DNA from: an uncultured Pirellulaceae bacterium
GTDB lineage: Bacteria; Planctomycetota; Planctomycetia; Pirellulales; Pirellulaceae
Length of the DNA: 48,324 nt
Assembly: GCA_937928555.1 (NCBI GenBank)
Contig: CALFWR010000115.1
Coordinates: 1 to 48,324 of the forward strand
Direction of reading: 5' to 3'
The position numbers and the translations under genes are program-made. The notes beneath the pieces are model-generated. The model was given only the letters and a program-made list of their open reading frames with translations. It was not told the origin of the DNA and searched no databases. Each line of letters starts with the position of its first letter. Position 1 is the first letter of the stretch. Below, in pieces: positions 6,872-15,733 of the stretch.

Positions 6872-8224
6872 ATGAAGCGATTTGTCGGCGGAACTTTGCT
6901 CGCCATTTTTTTCATAGTCGGTGCCGCAGTTGTCAAAGGCCAGGATGCTGGCCGCGCCACGGATTCCGTTAGCCTGAAACTTCCGACCGAAGATCAAAAG
7001 TCACCGGTCGCAAGTTTTGAGGTTGTTCTTTCTCCGTCGGCACCCAAGCCCGGAGATGAAGTCTCGCTGACGATACACGCCACGGTCAAAGATGGCTGGC
7101 ATGTCTATCCGCTCAAGTTGCCGGCAGGAGTCGTTGGGGTGGCCAGTGAAATTGAAATCGAATCCAGTCGTCTTGAACCGATCGGTGACGGTTTTGCGTG
7201 TTCGAGTTCTGACGAAAAGCAACATTCAGGTAGTTGGTCGTGGTCCCGAAAGTACACCGTCAGCGAACGTGGCCTGCGTCGGATCAAGGGGTTTGTTAAA
7301 TTCCAGGCCTGCAACGACGGAACTTGTCTTGCACCGAAAAAACTAGAATTTGTAATCAGGGGAGTGCGAGCGAAAAAGCCGGTTGTGACTCACGTGACTC
7401 CAGTTCACGAAACGGTGGGCGAACCGATAGAAATTTCTCTTGTCGAGTGTGATGCCGTGCGACCCAAGGCGAAACTTTCTGTCAGCAGCGTGTTGCTGGG
7501 AAGCCGGACCGAAAAGTTGGCTTTTAAGGGAACGTTCGCTGACAACGAAAAGGACTTGACGATTTATTTGAAGAAAAGCCGTCAGTACACACTGGCTAAT
7601 ACCGGCACGGGTGACACTCGCTTTGAAAATGATGCTTCCTACTTTTCGATCGATCACAACGGCGACGGAGAGATTACTGAAGGCGAGTCATTCCCCGGTA
7701 ACCGCCCGTTTCGGGTTGGTGATGCGATGTTTCAGGTGACTGGCGTTGAACACGAAAGCCGGAAACTGACGATTCAAAAAGTAGCGGCGCCGCTGAGCGG
7801 AACGATTGTGGGAGAAAAGTGCCCGCCGTTTGAGTTTACCAGCATCACTGGCGAAAAGATCACCAACCAGAGCATTCTGGGAAAAGTCACTTTGCTGGAT
7901 GTGTGGGCGGTGACCTGACACAATTGCTTCGAGAAATTTCCGCTGGTCGAGCGGATACAGGAAAAGTACTCAAAAGAGAAACTGCAGGTCATTCTGCTTA
8001 GCACCGATATGAGTCGTTCGTATTACAACAAACAGGCCCCTGCCCTGTTCGAAAAATACGGCGGTGGCCAGTGGGCAAGCGTGATTCTTGATAATGGATT
8101 TGAAAGCGCGATGCATTTTGGCGATTTTGGCTACGGCATCGTTGTTGTTGACGCTGAAGGAATCGTGCGTGCAATTTGCCCCACTGATATCGAAGAGGCA
8201 GTTGAAGAAGTTATGGGTGAATAA
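6872..8224 (+). CDS. DsbD-alpha-like/thioredoxin fusion selenoprotein (UHNC)
   Basis: The ATG at 6872 follows AGGAG. With TGA 7916-7918 read as selenocysteine (residue 349), the frame continues to TAA 8222-8224, giving 450 residues. After a signal peptide (residues 1-24, ending VVKGQ) comes a DsbD N-terminal-like beta domain (SFEVVLSPSAPKPGDEVSL, WHVYPLKLP, C-x4-C in ACNDGTC). Next is an EF-hand-like loop (DHNGDGEITEGESF), then a TlpA/thioredoxin domain (GKVTLLDVWAVT-U-HNC), with LQVILLSTDMS and a GIVVVDAEGIVRAIC end. WAVT-U-HNC aligns with the WCxxC site of TlpA-like proteins. It is likely a periplasmic thiol-disulfide reductase receiving electrons through its N-terminal domain. A stop-mutation pseudogene is the alternative, but about 100 codons of good thioredoxin fold follow. 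Confidence 0.82.
7940..7954 (+). promoter_or_regulatory. Candidate bacterial SECIS hairpin for UGA 7916
   Basis: CCGCT (7940-7944) pairs with AGCGG (7950-7954) around the loop GGTCG. The loop starts 26 bases after the UGA and begins GGU, a common feature of bacterial SECIS apical loops. A nearly identical loop occurs after the UGA pair of the third candidate. Confidence 0.6.
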
Positions 8225-8332
8225 GTATCCGTTGCATGGCGGTGCTTTGTTGGCGGACTTCGGTGAACCGTTGCCGAACAGTCCGCGCAACATTGCCGCC
8301 GACAACGTCGCCATCTTGGCAACAGGGGCCCG

Positions 8333-8353
8333 CCAACAAACCCGTTGGTTTTT
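8333..8353 (+). terminator. Weak possible terminator
   Basis: CCAAC (8333-8337) and GTTGG (8344-8348) form a short stem followed by five T. It lies between the UHNC selenoprotein gene and the GntR operon. The stem is short, so the call is tentative. Confidence 0.35.
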
Positions 8354-8383
8354 AGGCTGTCCGTTGAGACCCAAAAAAGGCAC

Positions 8384-8430
8384 TTGATTTCTCCCGGCTC
8401 ATGGCTAGTGTATTAGATGACTAGTTAACC
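8384..8430 (+). promoter_or_regulatory. Possible promoter and GntR operator ahead of the ABC operon
   Basis: TTGATT (8384-8389) could be a -35 box. The inverted repeat CTAGT (8405-8409) and ACTAG (8420-8424), within TGTATTAGATGACTAGTTA, resembles operators of YtrA-type GntR repressors, which usually control their own operon. It ends about 20 bases before the start codon. Confidence 0.45.
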
Positions 8431-8442
8431 ATGGGAGGTGTC

Positions 8443-8829
8443 ATGAGAGTTGATCCTGGAAGCACGGTTCCGATTTTTGCCCAGATCGTGAACGAAATTC
8501 AGTCGGCAATTGTTGCCGGAGTCTATGCCGAAGGTGAGCGAATCCCTTCCGCGCGGGAAATGGCCCAGCTACTGAAGGTAAATCCAAACACAGTTCAGAA
8601 AGCGTATGCCGAGCTTGTGGATTTGGGAGTCCTTGAATCAAAACGTGGTATCGGAAAGTTTGTCTGCAAACGAGGTTCACGCTCTGCATTGCGGCAATCG
8701 GAAGATTCAATTGCTGATCTGATTCGACAGGCGGTTGAGCTTGGTCGGTCGGCGAAATTCACAGACAAACGCTTGCGGGAAATTTTTTCTGAAGTGCTGT
8801 CTGCGACGCCGAAACGGGGGATTGCCTGA
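8443..8829 (+). CDS. GntR/YtrA-family transcriptional regulator
   Basis: The ATG at 8443 follows a strong ribosome-binding site (GGGAGGTG); an ATG at 8431 overlaps that site and is less likely. The 128-residue product has a winged helix (STVPIFAQIVNEIQSAIVAGVYAEGERIPSAREMAQLLKVNPNTVQKAYAELVDLGVLESKRGIGKFVC) and a short C-terminal helical region, the length typical of the YtrA subfamily, whose members repress adjacent ABC exporter genes. Its stop overlaps the ABC gene start (TGATG). It most likely represses this operon, which ends in a selenoprotein gene. Confidence 0.85.
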   Translation: MRVDPGSTVPIFAQIVNEIQSAIVAGVYAEGERIPSAREMAQLLKVNPNTVQKAYAELVDLGVLESKRGIGKFVCKRGSRSALRQSEDSIADLIRQAVELGRSAKFTDKRLREIFSEVLSATPKRGIA

Positions 8830-9824
8830 TGTTGAAACTCCATCCGGAAGAAAGCGTGGCAAGTCACGAACCCGAAAAATCGCTTGTGACCGGCAGTGAC
8901 GGTGTTGTGGAAATCAACGGCCTGGTCAAAAAGTTTGGACGCAAGACGGTTGTCAACAATCTTTCTTTGTCTGTTCCTCGCGGATGTGTTTACGGGTTGA
9001 TTGGACCCAACGGTGCGGGAAAAAGCACGACACTTAAATCTTTGATGCGTTTGCTGCGAACGTCCGGAGGAAGCATGAAAGTTCTTGGTCACGATGTGAC
9101 AACGGACTTTCAGGCTATCAAGAATCGGGTCGGTTACGTTCCCGAAACGCATCAGATTTACCGTTGGATGAAAATCAATCGCGTGATCGAATTTACCCGC
9201 TCTTTTTACCCAGCCTGGAACGATCAGTTTTGCGATCAAATGTTACAGTTGATGGAGCTTGACCCGGGAAAAAAAGTCAAGCATCTTTCCAAAGGGATGC
9301 TGGCAAAGCTCGCGTTGCTGCTGGCTGTCTGTCATGAACCAGAACTGTTGGTGTTGGACGAGCCGCTCTCGGGACTGGATCCGATTGTTCGCGACGAGTT
9401 CATCGATGGTGTGCTGAAAACGATCTGTGAACAGGAGACGACCGTGATCTTCTCAAGCCACACCATCGGCGACGTTCAGCGACTGGCTGATTCGGTTGGA
9501 ATTCTTTACGGCGGTCAACTGTTGGTCAACCAATCAACCGAAAGTTTGCTTGGTTCGGCAAGGCAAATCAAAGTCGTTGCAAGTGACGATTCGGTGACAG
9601 AACTGAATTCTGTTCCCGATCGAACGATTCATCAGCAGCAGAATGGAAGGCAGTTTGTCGTGACCGTGCCCACCTTTGAGACTTCGATGTCTCAAGCGAT
9701 TGAAAGGCAAAACTCCGTTGAGAGTATCACGGTTGAACGTGTCAATCTTGAAGACCTGTTCAAGGCCTACATTCGCGGAGTCAGATCAAAAAACAGTGTT
9801 CCGTTGCCGGGAAGGCAGGCATGA
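8829..9824 (+). CDS. ABC transporter ATP-binding protein
   Basis: The 331-residue ATPase has Walker A GPNGAGKST, a signature LSKGMLAKLALLL, Walker B LLVLDEPLSGLDP and an H-loop (SSHTIGDVQRL). It has about 30 extra N-terminal residues and a C-terminal domain of about 100. It pairs with the next gene's membrane subunit (ATGA overlap at 9821), making an ABC-2 type exporter under the GntR regulator. The substrate cannot be told from sequence. YtrA-type operons often respond to cell-envelope stress. Confidence 0.9.
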   Translation: MLKLHPEESVASHEPEKSLVTGSDGVVEINGLVKKFGRKTVVNNLSLSVPRGCVYGLIGPNGAGKSTTLKSLMRLLRTSGGSMKVLGHDVTTDFQAIKNRVGYVPETHQIYRWMKINRVIEFTRSFYPAWNDQFCDQMLQLMELDPGKKVKHLSKGMLAKLALLLAVCHEPELLVLDEPLSGLDPIVRDEFIDGVLKTICEQETTVIFSSHTIGDVQRLADSVGILYGGQLLVNQSTESLLGSARQIKVVASDDSVTELNSVPDRTIHQQQNGRQFVVTVPTFETSMSQAIERQNSVESITVERVNLEDLFKAYIRGVRSKNSVPLPGRQA

Positions 9825-10510
9825 TTGAATTATTGAAAAAAGACTTTGGTTTGTGCCGCCACGTTCTGATGGGCGGAGTGATCGCTTTGCTCGTGCCCTA
9901 CCTTGCCGTGATCGTCTATGCGGCTTGCACATCGGGGCTTAGCGACTCCGAGAGTATCGAATTCCTGAGCCTGTCACTGCTAGGCGCTTCGCAAACAAGC
10001 GTCTGGCTTTCCGTTTTTTCGATCGCATTTCTTGCGGGGTTCGTCATTGCGGGCGAACGCAGGGATCGATCCGCAGAATTCCTTGCTTTCCTGCCTCCTG
10101 GAAGATCGGCAATTTTATTCAGCAAGGCAATTGTTTGCGTGGTTTGGGCAGCCGTCGTGGCGATCAGTTATTTTCTGGTTGCCGATTTGATCGTGCCGTG
10201 GATTAGCGATGACAAATATATGTACGAATCAACAGGACGAGAAATATTTCTGGCTTGTTCTGTTTTGTTTTCGGTGTTTGGCACAAGCTGGCTGGCGTCG
10301 ACCATGTTGACGTCGCCGGTTCTGGCGGTGCTTGTGGGATTGGTTGCTCCTTATGGCGTTACGATGATTGTCTTCCTGTTTCAGCTTAAATTTGGATGGG
10401 AATTGAATGGTGAAATGGAGACGTCTGTTTATGCGGTGGTGCTATTGGCAGTCGGAGCGGTGACCTTTGTCGGTGGCTGGTGTTACTATTGCAAAAGGAT
10501 CGAACCATGA
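9821..10510 (+). CDS. ABC-2 type exporter membrane subunit
   Basis: The 229-residue protein has about six hydrophobic segments, among them VIALLVPYLAVIVYAAC, SVFSIAFLAGFVIAG, IVCVVWAAVVAISYFLV, IFLACSVLFSVFGTSW, LAVLVGLVAPYGVTMIVF and YAVVLLAVGAVTFVGGW. An ERRDRSAEFLAFLPPGR loop after the second segment is typical of ABC-2 permeases. It overlaps the ATPase gene and, at its end, the start of the UGPU gene. It is the membrane partner of the ATPase. Confidence 0.85.
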   Translation: MIELLKKDFGLCRHVLMGGVIALLVPYLAVIVYAACTSGLSDSESIEFLSLSLLGASQTSVWLSVFSIAFLAGFVIAGERRDRSAEFLAFLPPGRSAILFSKAIVCVVWAAVVAISYFLVADLIVPWISDDKYMYESTGREIFLACSVLFSVFGTSWLASTMLTSPVLAVLVGLVAPYGVTMIVFLFQLKFGWELNGEMETSVYAVVLLAVGAVTFVGGWCYYCKRIEP

Positions 10511-11154
10511 AAATCAACTCGACAAAGCTTGTGGGAATTTTTGCAATTTATTTGGTTGTGCTCGCGGGCTGCGGTCCTGTTGACGAACAAGCCAGGCGCA
10601 AACAGGCCCAAAAGATGCTTGCCGGTCTGCGTCTGAGCGTTGATCTCAATGGTACTGCGATCCCGGATGTGGAGGTCGGGGAACGGATGCTCGAAACGAC
10701 CGGCAATGATGTCAACGGAAAGCCGATCAATTTGAGTGACTACCGCGGGAGAGTAATTCTGCTTAGTTTTTGGGGCGGTGGTTGAGGCCCCTGAACGGGA
10801 AACCATCTTCCCGTCGAGCGGTCGCTCGTCACTAAATTTAAGGATACCGACTTTGCCATCGTTGGAGTGTTTGGTACCAGCAAAGAGTCCGAACTCAGGC
10901 AACTTATTGAAACGGAGCAGGTCACCTGGCCTTGTTTTTACCGGAAGCGTTCAGACCCGCTGCCCGCTTTGGAGTGGGGCGTGCGGGATTGGCCTGCCAA
11001 CTTTTTGATTGATCGCTGCGGGGTGGTCCGTGCAGTGAATCTGTTTGATGAACAAGAATTGGCTGCAACGATTGAAGATCTTATCGCAGAAACGGAAAGC
11101 GAAACGGATGAAGTCGAGTCCGTGATCAATTTTGCGACCGGAAGCTTGGATTGA
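10507..11154 (+). CDS. Thioredoxin-like lipoprotein with UGPU motif (two in-frame UGA)
   Basis: ATG 10507 overlaps the previous stop (ATGA). A signal peptide with a lipobox (LAGC, Cys19) makes it a lipoprotein. The fold starts at DVEVGERMLETTGNDVNGKPINLSDYRGRVILLSFWGGG, then TGA 10783-10785, GGC CCC, TGA 10792-10794 (residues 93 and 96), and continues as TGNHLPVERSLVTKFKDTDFAIVGVFG, WGVRDWPANFLIDRCGVVRAVN, to TGA 11152-11154 (215 residues). WGGG-U-GP-U matches WCGPC of thioredoxins with both cysteines replaced, a UxxU motif like that of SelL proteins. Two hairpins follow the pair. It is the last gene of the GntR/ABC operon and overlaps the kinase gene tail to tail by 29 bases. A pseudogene is the alternative, but two TGA exactly at the CxxC positions are hard to explain by chance. 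Confidence 0.82.
10795..10828 (+). promoter_or_regulatory. Candidate bacterial SECIS hairpins for UGA 10783/10792
   Basis: ACGGGAA (10795-10801) pairs with TTCCCGT (10808-10814) around ACCATC. Directly after it CGAGC (10815-10819) pairs with GCTCG (10824-10828) around loop GGTC. The GGTC loop starts 34 and 25 bases after the two UGAs and matches the GGTCG loop of the UHNC gene. Confidence 0.55.
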
Positions 11155-13966
11155 CTGCCGAAGTGCCCACGCCGACCCGGAGACCTTGCGGCCGGTTGCC
11201 ACGTCGCCGTGGAATCATGTCCAGTTCGCGACGGAGTTTTTGCTGAAGGAAGAAGTGAAAGTTATCGCGGTCGGTGGGCATCATTCGTCGGGTCACGATC
11301 CGGAATGTTTTCATGATTTCACGCAACATCGAATGCAATGCGGGGCCTTCGAGTTTGGCTGTGATCAGCAAGTCCGCTGCTTGATGGAACTGTTCGAGGG
11401 CCTGCGATCGTTTCTTGTTGGAAACAAACGCGGCGGCCATCTTCAGTCGTGACGCAATCTGCAACTGTCGGTAAACGAGGTTGGGGCTTTTGGAGGCAAG
11501 CTCATCGGCAATCCGATTCACGTCCCAGATTTTCTTTCGCTCTTTACGCCGATTCTCGTCCGATGGAAGCAACAAAAGTGTCACCGCCAGTTCGTATTGG
11601 TACTGAAGATTGCCAGGGTGGTCTTTGGCGAGTTGCGAATACTTTTCAGCCGCAAACTCAAGTGAATCGTTGGCCAGTTCGGGGTCGCCCAACCTGGCTT
11701 CTACCGCGCCGAGGCTACAGTGGCTTTTTGCCAGCAGCGTTTGGTACTGAAGGTTGCCGGGGTCTGCGGCGGCGAGTCGGGCTGCGATTTTTATCGCCCG
11801 TTTCACGCTTTTCTTGAGCTGTTTGAAGTAAACGGAGTCACGTTTGCGACGGGTGGCCTGGTTCTCGCCGCGCCAGGGCTGTTCTAGGTCCACCGTGTTT
11901 TCGGTTGCCAGTCGGCAGAGTTCGGCAGATCCCATCGCGCCGAGCGTTCTGGCGAGGGCGAACTGAAGTTGGTGTGAATCGCTTTGCGGGTGCTTTTCGA
12001 TATCCTGCACGTTGGCGGCAATTAGCGTTTTGGGTTTGAGTTTGTTTTTGCTGAGAACGAAGCGACGTTGCCGGACGATCGCGCCGCTGAGTTCTGAACG
12101 CGTATCGACCAGGTTGAGCAGGGCAGCGACCGATTCGGGATTCCGCTGTTGGACTTCGACATAGGCCCGAATCGCCTGGTTGTAGCTGGCGATGGCTGTT
12201 TCGGTATCGCCGAGAAGAAAGTTAATGTTCGCGACACGTCTCCAGCCTTTGGCGGCGTTTCCGAGCAGTGCCTGGTTTTCAGAATTTTGCCGGGCGAAGC
12301 GTTCGTAAAACGAAGCCATCGTTTTCAGGTAGTCGGCATCTGCTTTGTCGATCGAGATTTCAATGCCGGCGAGTTCGTTAAAACCCTCGAAGTCCAATTT
12401 GCCTTCGGTGCCGTCGGTTCCTTTTTTCAGGAATGCCGCAAACAATTCATCGAAGGCTTCGACCATCAGCCCCACATTGGATTCGGAACGACTGAGGCTT
12501 TTGACGGCGATCAGCTTTTTCTCTTCGGCGTCGGTTCGCGCATTTTCGGCTTGCTTGCGAGCGACCTCCGTTTTGGTGGCTTCGACTTTCAAATCCGAGT
12601 AGGCGCGATTGGTCATCATCCAGGCAGACGTGGCAATGATCGCCGTCGCGCAGACGAGTGCGGCGGACAGTGCCACCAGCGATGCGAGGAGCGGATTCTT
12701 GCGACTCCACCGCCAAGATTGTTCGCTCAACGACGGCCGCCGCGCGGAAATCGGGCGGTCGTCGAGGAAGGCTCGCAAGTCGTCGCGAAGTGCCAATGCG
12801 GTTTTGTATCGCTGATCCGGTTCGCCGCTGATGGCTTTTTGAATGATGGTCGCGAGATCGCGCGGGATCGAAGGGTCGGCTTTGGCGGGCGGTTGCGGTG
12901 TCTCGTGAATGATGCGGCTGAAAACTTCCGCCGTCGTTCCGGGTTCAAAAGCGGGAGTCAGAGTGGCGAGTTCGTAGAGCGTCAGGCCCAGGCAGTACGT
13001 TTCGCTGCGGTGGTCGTAGTCGCCTTTGAGAGATTCGGGAGCAAGGTACTGCGGCGTTCCGATCACGGCACCGGTTTTGGTGATCCCGTCTTCGTCGGAA
13101 AACTTGACCAGACCAAAGTCCGTGATCCAAACGTGTTCTTTGTTGTCCAGCATCAGGTTGGCTGGTTTGATGTCGCGATGGAGGATTCCCTGTTGATGGG
13201 AGTAGCCAAGTGCATCGGCGATTTGAGCACCGATGCGAGCGACCCAAAGATGTCGGCTGCGACTGCTGCGGTGGCTTGCTGTTCTGTTGAGCTCCGTCGG
13301 TCCGGGGGCAAAGATGGCCGAACCCGAAAGGATCAGTTCTGCGGTATGGTCATGTTCGTCGGTCGAATTTTCGCTGACCCGGGCGGTTTCGCTGAGTTCT
13401 TCCGGGGCGGATAGCGGTCCGTCTGATGATTCGCCGCGTGTCAGTGAACGGACGGCGGACTTGAGAGAGATGCCGTCGATGTATTCCATCACGTAGTAGT
13501 GGTATCCGCTGGATTCGCCGACTCCGAATACGCTCACGATGTTGGTGTGGTGTAGCTTTGCCGCGGCTTGGGCTTCGCGGCGGAATCGCGTGATGTTTTT
13601 TTCGCTTTCGAGTTCCTTTTCCAGCATGACTTTGAGTGCCACGCGGCGGCCGAGCGACTGGTGGACCGCTTCGAAGACCACGCCCATGCCTCCGCGACCG
13701 ACTTCCCGGATGATGACGTAGTCGCCAAGCTGTTTCAGGCCGGAAAAGTCTACCGCTGCGGGGTCGGTATGCGATTTTTGTGTGTCGTCCGCTTTGAGGC
13801 CTTCGATCATCGCGACTGACGTGAGCAAGTCGTCGATTTCGTCAGCGAGCTTCGGATACTTCTTTTTGTATTGGGCAATCTCCGGTGCGCTACCTTCCCG
13901 AGTCTGTCGCGTGTAGTCGGCGACGATTCTGTCCAGGAGTTCTGCTTGGGAGAGTTCTTCGTTCAC
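11126..13966 (-). CDS. Membrane-anchored serine/threonine protein kinase
   Basis: The 946-residue protein has an N-terminal region similar to planctomycete kinases (residues 1-75), then a Hanks-type kinase domain: glycine loop GRGGMG (90-95), VALKV lysine, a ~60-residue insert (about 175-240), catalytic loop HRDIKPAN (263-270), DFG (283-285), and APESLKG. A transmembrane helix follows near 430-455 (LVALSAALVCATAIIATSAWMM), then a long helical, TPR-like C-terminal half. It probably senses envelope signals and phosphorylates cytoplasmic proteins. The ECF sigma gene lies just upstream (70-base gap), a pair common in planctomycetes, so the two likely form one signalling unit. It overlaps the UGPU gene convergently by 29 bases. 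Confidence 0.92.
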   Translation of the reverse strand: MNEELSQAELLDRIVADYTRQTREGSAPEIAQYKKKYPKLADEIDDLLTSVAMIEGLKADDTQKSHTDPAAVDFSGLKQLGDYVIIREVGRGGMGVVFEAVHQSLGRRVALKVMLEKELESEKNITRFRREAQAAAKLHHTNIVSVFGVGESSGYHYYVMEYIDGISLKSAVRSLTRGESSDGPLSAPEELSETARVSENSTDEHDHTAELILSGSAIFAPGPTELNRTASHRSSRSRHLWVARIGAQIADALGYSHQQGILHRDIKPANLMLDNKEHVWITDFGLVKFSDEDGITKTGAVIGTPQYLAPESLKGDYDHRSETYCLGLTLYELATLTPAFEPGTTAEVFSRIIHETPQPPAKADPSIPRDLATIIQKAISGEPDQRYKTALALRDDLRAFLDDRPISARRPSLSEQSWRWSRKNPLLASLVALSAALVCATAIIATSAWMMTNRAYSDLKVEATKTEVARKQAENARTDAEEKKLIAVKSLSRSESNVGLMVEAFDELFAAFLKKGTDGTEGKLDFEGFNELAGIEISIDKADADYLKTMASFYERFARQNSENQALLGNAAKGWRRVANINFLLGDTETAIASYNQAIRAYVEVQQRNPESVAALLNLVDTRSELSGAIVRQRRFVLSKNKLKPKTLIAANVQDIEKHPQSDSHQLQFALARTLGAMGSAELCRLATENTVDLEQPWRGENQATRRKRDSVYFKQLKKSVKRAIKIAARLAAADPGNLQYQTLLAKSHCSLGAVEARLGDPELANDSLEFAAEKYSQLAKDHPGNLQYQYELAVTLLLLPSDENRRKERKKIWDVNRIADELASKSPNLVYRQLQIASRLKMAAAFVSNKKRSQALEQFHQAADLLITAKLEGPALHSMLREIMKTFRIVTRRMMPTDRDNFHFFLQQKLRRELDMIPRRRGNRPQGLRVGVGTSAVNPSFRSQN

Positions 13967-14036
13967 GATGGAGTTGGAATTTATGACGTTGTCATGGACG
14001 CTGGATGGTTGTGACGCCCGAGTTAAGTTGCGCGGG

Positions 14037-14663
14037 TCAAAGAGCCGCGTGTTGTTGCATGATTTCTTTGAGTCGTTTCAGTGCGCGGATGTATCGTTTG
14101 CTGGCGGCTTCCGGGGCGATGCCGAGGACTTTGGCCGTTTCGATGTTGGTGAGTTCCTCAAAGTGTCGCAGCGCGATGACTTCGCGGTCGGTGTCGTTCA
14201 TCTCGGATAAAGTTTTCTCAAGGGCGTCGATCTGTTGGGCTTTTTGGAACAAGCCGCTGGCAGAAGTCATTTGGGCCACGATGTGAGCGGCCAATTGGAC
14301 CGATGTCTCACCGGCCTTTTCGCCTTTGGGGGAAAGTTTGACTTCGCGGCGGACGTCGCGCTTTTCGGCGCCAAAGTGGAAGCGGTGAATCTCGTGAAGC
14401 CGCTGGCTGGCTTCGAGTCGCAGCCAGACGAAAAATGGCATGTCGGGTTTTTCGAGGTAGCTGTCGATTCGCTGGGCAGCGCGAACATAGGTGTCCTGAA
14501 GGACATCGGATTGGGAGACTCTGGAGCCCAGACGGTAGTCCAGGCGAAAATCGATAACCCGACGGAGCCGTTCGCGCACCAGCAGGTACAGCTCGGCAAG
14601 GGCTTCTTCTCGACTCTCGCGAAGCTGGTGGATGATTTGGGATTGTTCGGGCAGTTCTGTCAT
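14037..14663 (-). CDS. ECF-type RNA polymerase sigma factor
   Basis: I chose the ATG at 14663 (MTELPEQSQ); an upstream extension to 14864 would add about 67 unrelated residues. The 208-residue product shows sigma region 2 (EEALAELYLLVRERLRRVIDFRLDYRL, QSDVLQDTYVRA) and region 4 (SEMNDTDREVIALRHFEELTNIETAKVLGIAPEAASKRYIRALKRLKE). This matches planctomycete ECF sigmas that occur next to Ser/Thr kinases. The kinase begins 70 bases downstream, so kinase and sigma may be co-transcribed and functionally linked, for example by kinase control of sigma activity. Confidence 0.88.
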   Translation of the reverse strand: MTELPEQSQIIHQLRESREEALAELYLLVRERLRRVIDFRLDYRLGSRVSQSDVLQDTYVRAAQRIDSYLEKPDMPFFVWLRLEASQRLHEIHRFHFGAEKRDVRREVKLSPKGEKAGETSVQLAAHIVAQMTSASGLFQKAQQIDALEKTLSEMNDTDREVIALRHFEELTNIETAKVLGIAPEAASKRYIRALKRLKEIMQQHAAL

Positions 14664-14848
14664 GCAATTCCTCTGCTCCATGAAACACGCGATTTTGTGG
14701 GTCAGGGCGATGGCTTTTCTTAAAAACCTAACAAATTCCGCCTTTCGGGCAATTTTCGGGTTCTGTTGTCCCTTTTCAGCGGCCAATGCGTGTAACTCGA
14801 TGGGGCCACAGAAATGGTGGCAGAAAAGAACACGGTAAAGGATACGCC

Positions 14849-15715
14849 ATGAAATCGATCGCATTGCTCGTCGCTATTTGTTTTTTGCTTTTCATTGCCG
14901 AAGTGAGTTTCGCGCAGGGACCGGGAAAAGGAAAACGATCTGGTAAACGTGTTCAGAGTCAAGGGCAGCAGAGTCAAGGGCAGCAAGGTGAAAGCCAACA
15001 GGGTTCGCAAGCGAAAGATCGCGCGGGCCGTCGCGGGAAAGGTTCGCGGCGCGCGAAGGGGCGACGCGGTGGCGAGCGGCCAGACATGGACAGGATTTTT
15101 GGCTATCTGGATCAGAATCAGGACGGAGCGATTGAGGAAGATGAAGCTCATGAGCGAATGAAAAAGCGGTTCGCGAACATCGATACCAATTCGGATAACC
15201 GGATCACCAAGGCAGAATTGAAAACGGCGTTTGCCAACAGGCAAGGTCATCGTGGCGGTGCGGGCGGCAAAGGTAAAGGTAAAGGTGGCAAGGGCCAGCG
15301 CGGAGAGGGGGGTGCCAACGGAAAAAGTGCCAACGGAAAAGGTGCCAACGGAAAAGGCAGCAAGGGAAAACGAAAAGGCAAGGCTGACGGTAAAACGGAT
15401 CGAGCCAGCGATGGTGGCGCGAGGGGCCGTCGTGGGCAAATGATGGCTGATCCGGCAAAGATATTCTCGAGTATGGACAAGAACACCGATGGAGAAATCT
15501 CCCGGGACGAAGCCCCCGATCGTATGAAGCAGCGTTTCGACAGGCTTGATGCGGATCAGAGCGGGCGTGTCTCGATGGACGAATTCAAGACGGCGATCGA
15601 GCGGATGAAAGCCCGCGGCAAGGGTGGCGCTGCGGGTCGCAACAAGGCCGATGCAGGTAAGAACAAAAAGGCTCAGAAGCCAAAGCGGCCTCCGATGCCA
15701 GCTGCTGGGGTGTGA
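14849..15715 (+). CDS. Secreted multi-EF-hand protein with basic low-complexity linker
   Basis: Start ATG 14849, with a signal peptide (ALLVAICFLLFIAEVSFAQ). The 288-residue protein has four EF-hand loops in two pairs: DQNQDGAIEEDE and DTNSDNRITKAE, then DKNTDGEISRDE and DADQSGRVSMDE. The pairs are separated by Gly/Lys/Ala-rich repeats (NGKGANGKGSKGKRKGK type) and a Gln-rich N-terminal tract. This suggests a calcium-binding secreted protein. Such EF-hand proteins are abundant in planctomycetes; the partner is unknown. It diverges from the sigma gene, so a shared promoter region lies at about 14664-14848. Confidence 0.8.
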   Translation: MKSIALLVAICFLLFIAEVSFAQGPGKGKRSGKRVQSQGQQSQGQQGESQQGSQAKDRAGRRGKGSRRAKGRRGGERPDMDRIFGYLDQNQDGAIEEDEAHERMKKRFANIDTNSDNRITKAELKTAFANRQGHRGGAGGKGKGKGGKGQRGEGGANGKSANGKGANGKGSKGKRKGKADGKTDRASDGGARGRRGQMMADPAKIFSSMDKNTDGEISRDEAPDRMKQRFDRLDADQSGRVSMDEFKTAIERMKARGKGGAAGRNKADAGKNKKAQKPKRPPMPAAGV

Positions 15716-15733
15716 AGGCAAGAATGACCGATG

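Noticed and set aside
5934..10794. TGA as a reassigned sense codon (code 4 or 25).
   Set aside because: TGA clearly ends other genes here (ATGA overlaps at 3678, 9821 and 10507), and tryptophan uses TGG. In-frame TGA occurs only at redox cysteine positions.
12149..13414. Long open frame antisense to the kinase gene.
   Set aside because: Shadow of a GC-rich kinase gene; no recognisable motif and the kinase frame is unquestionable.
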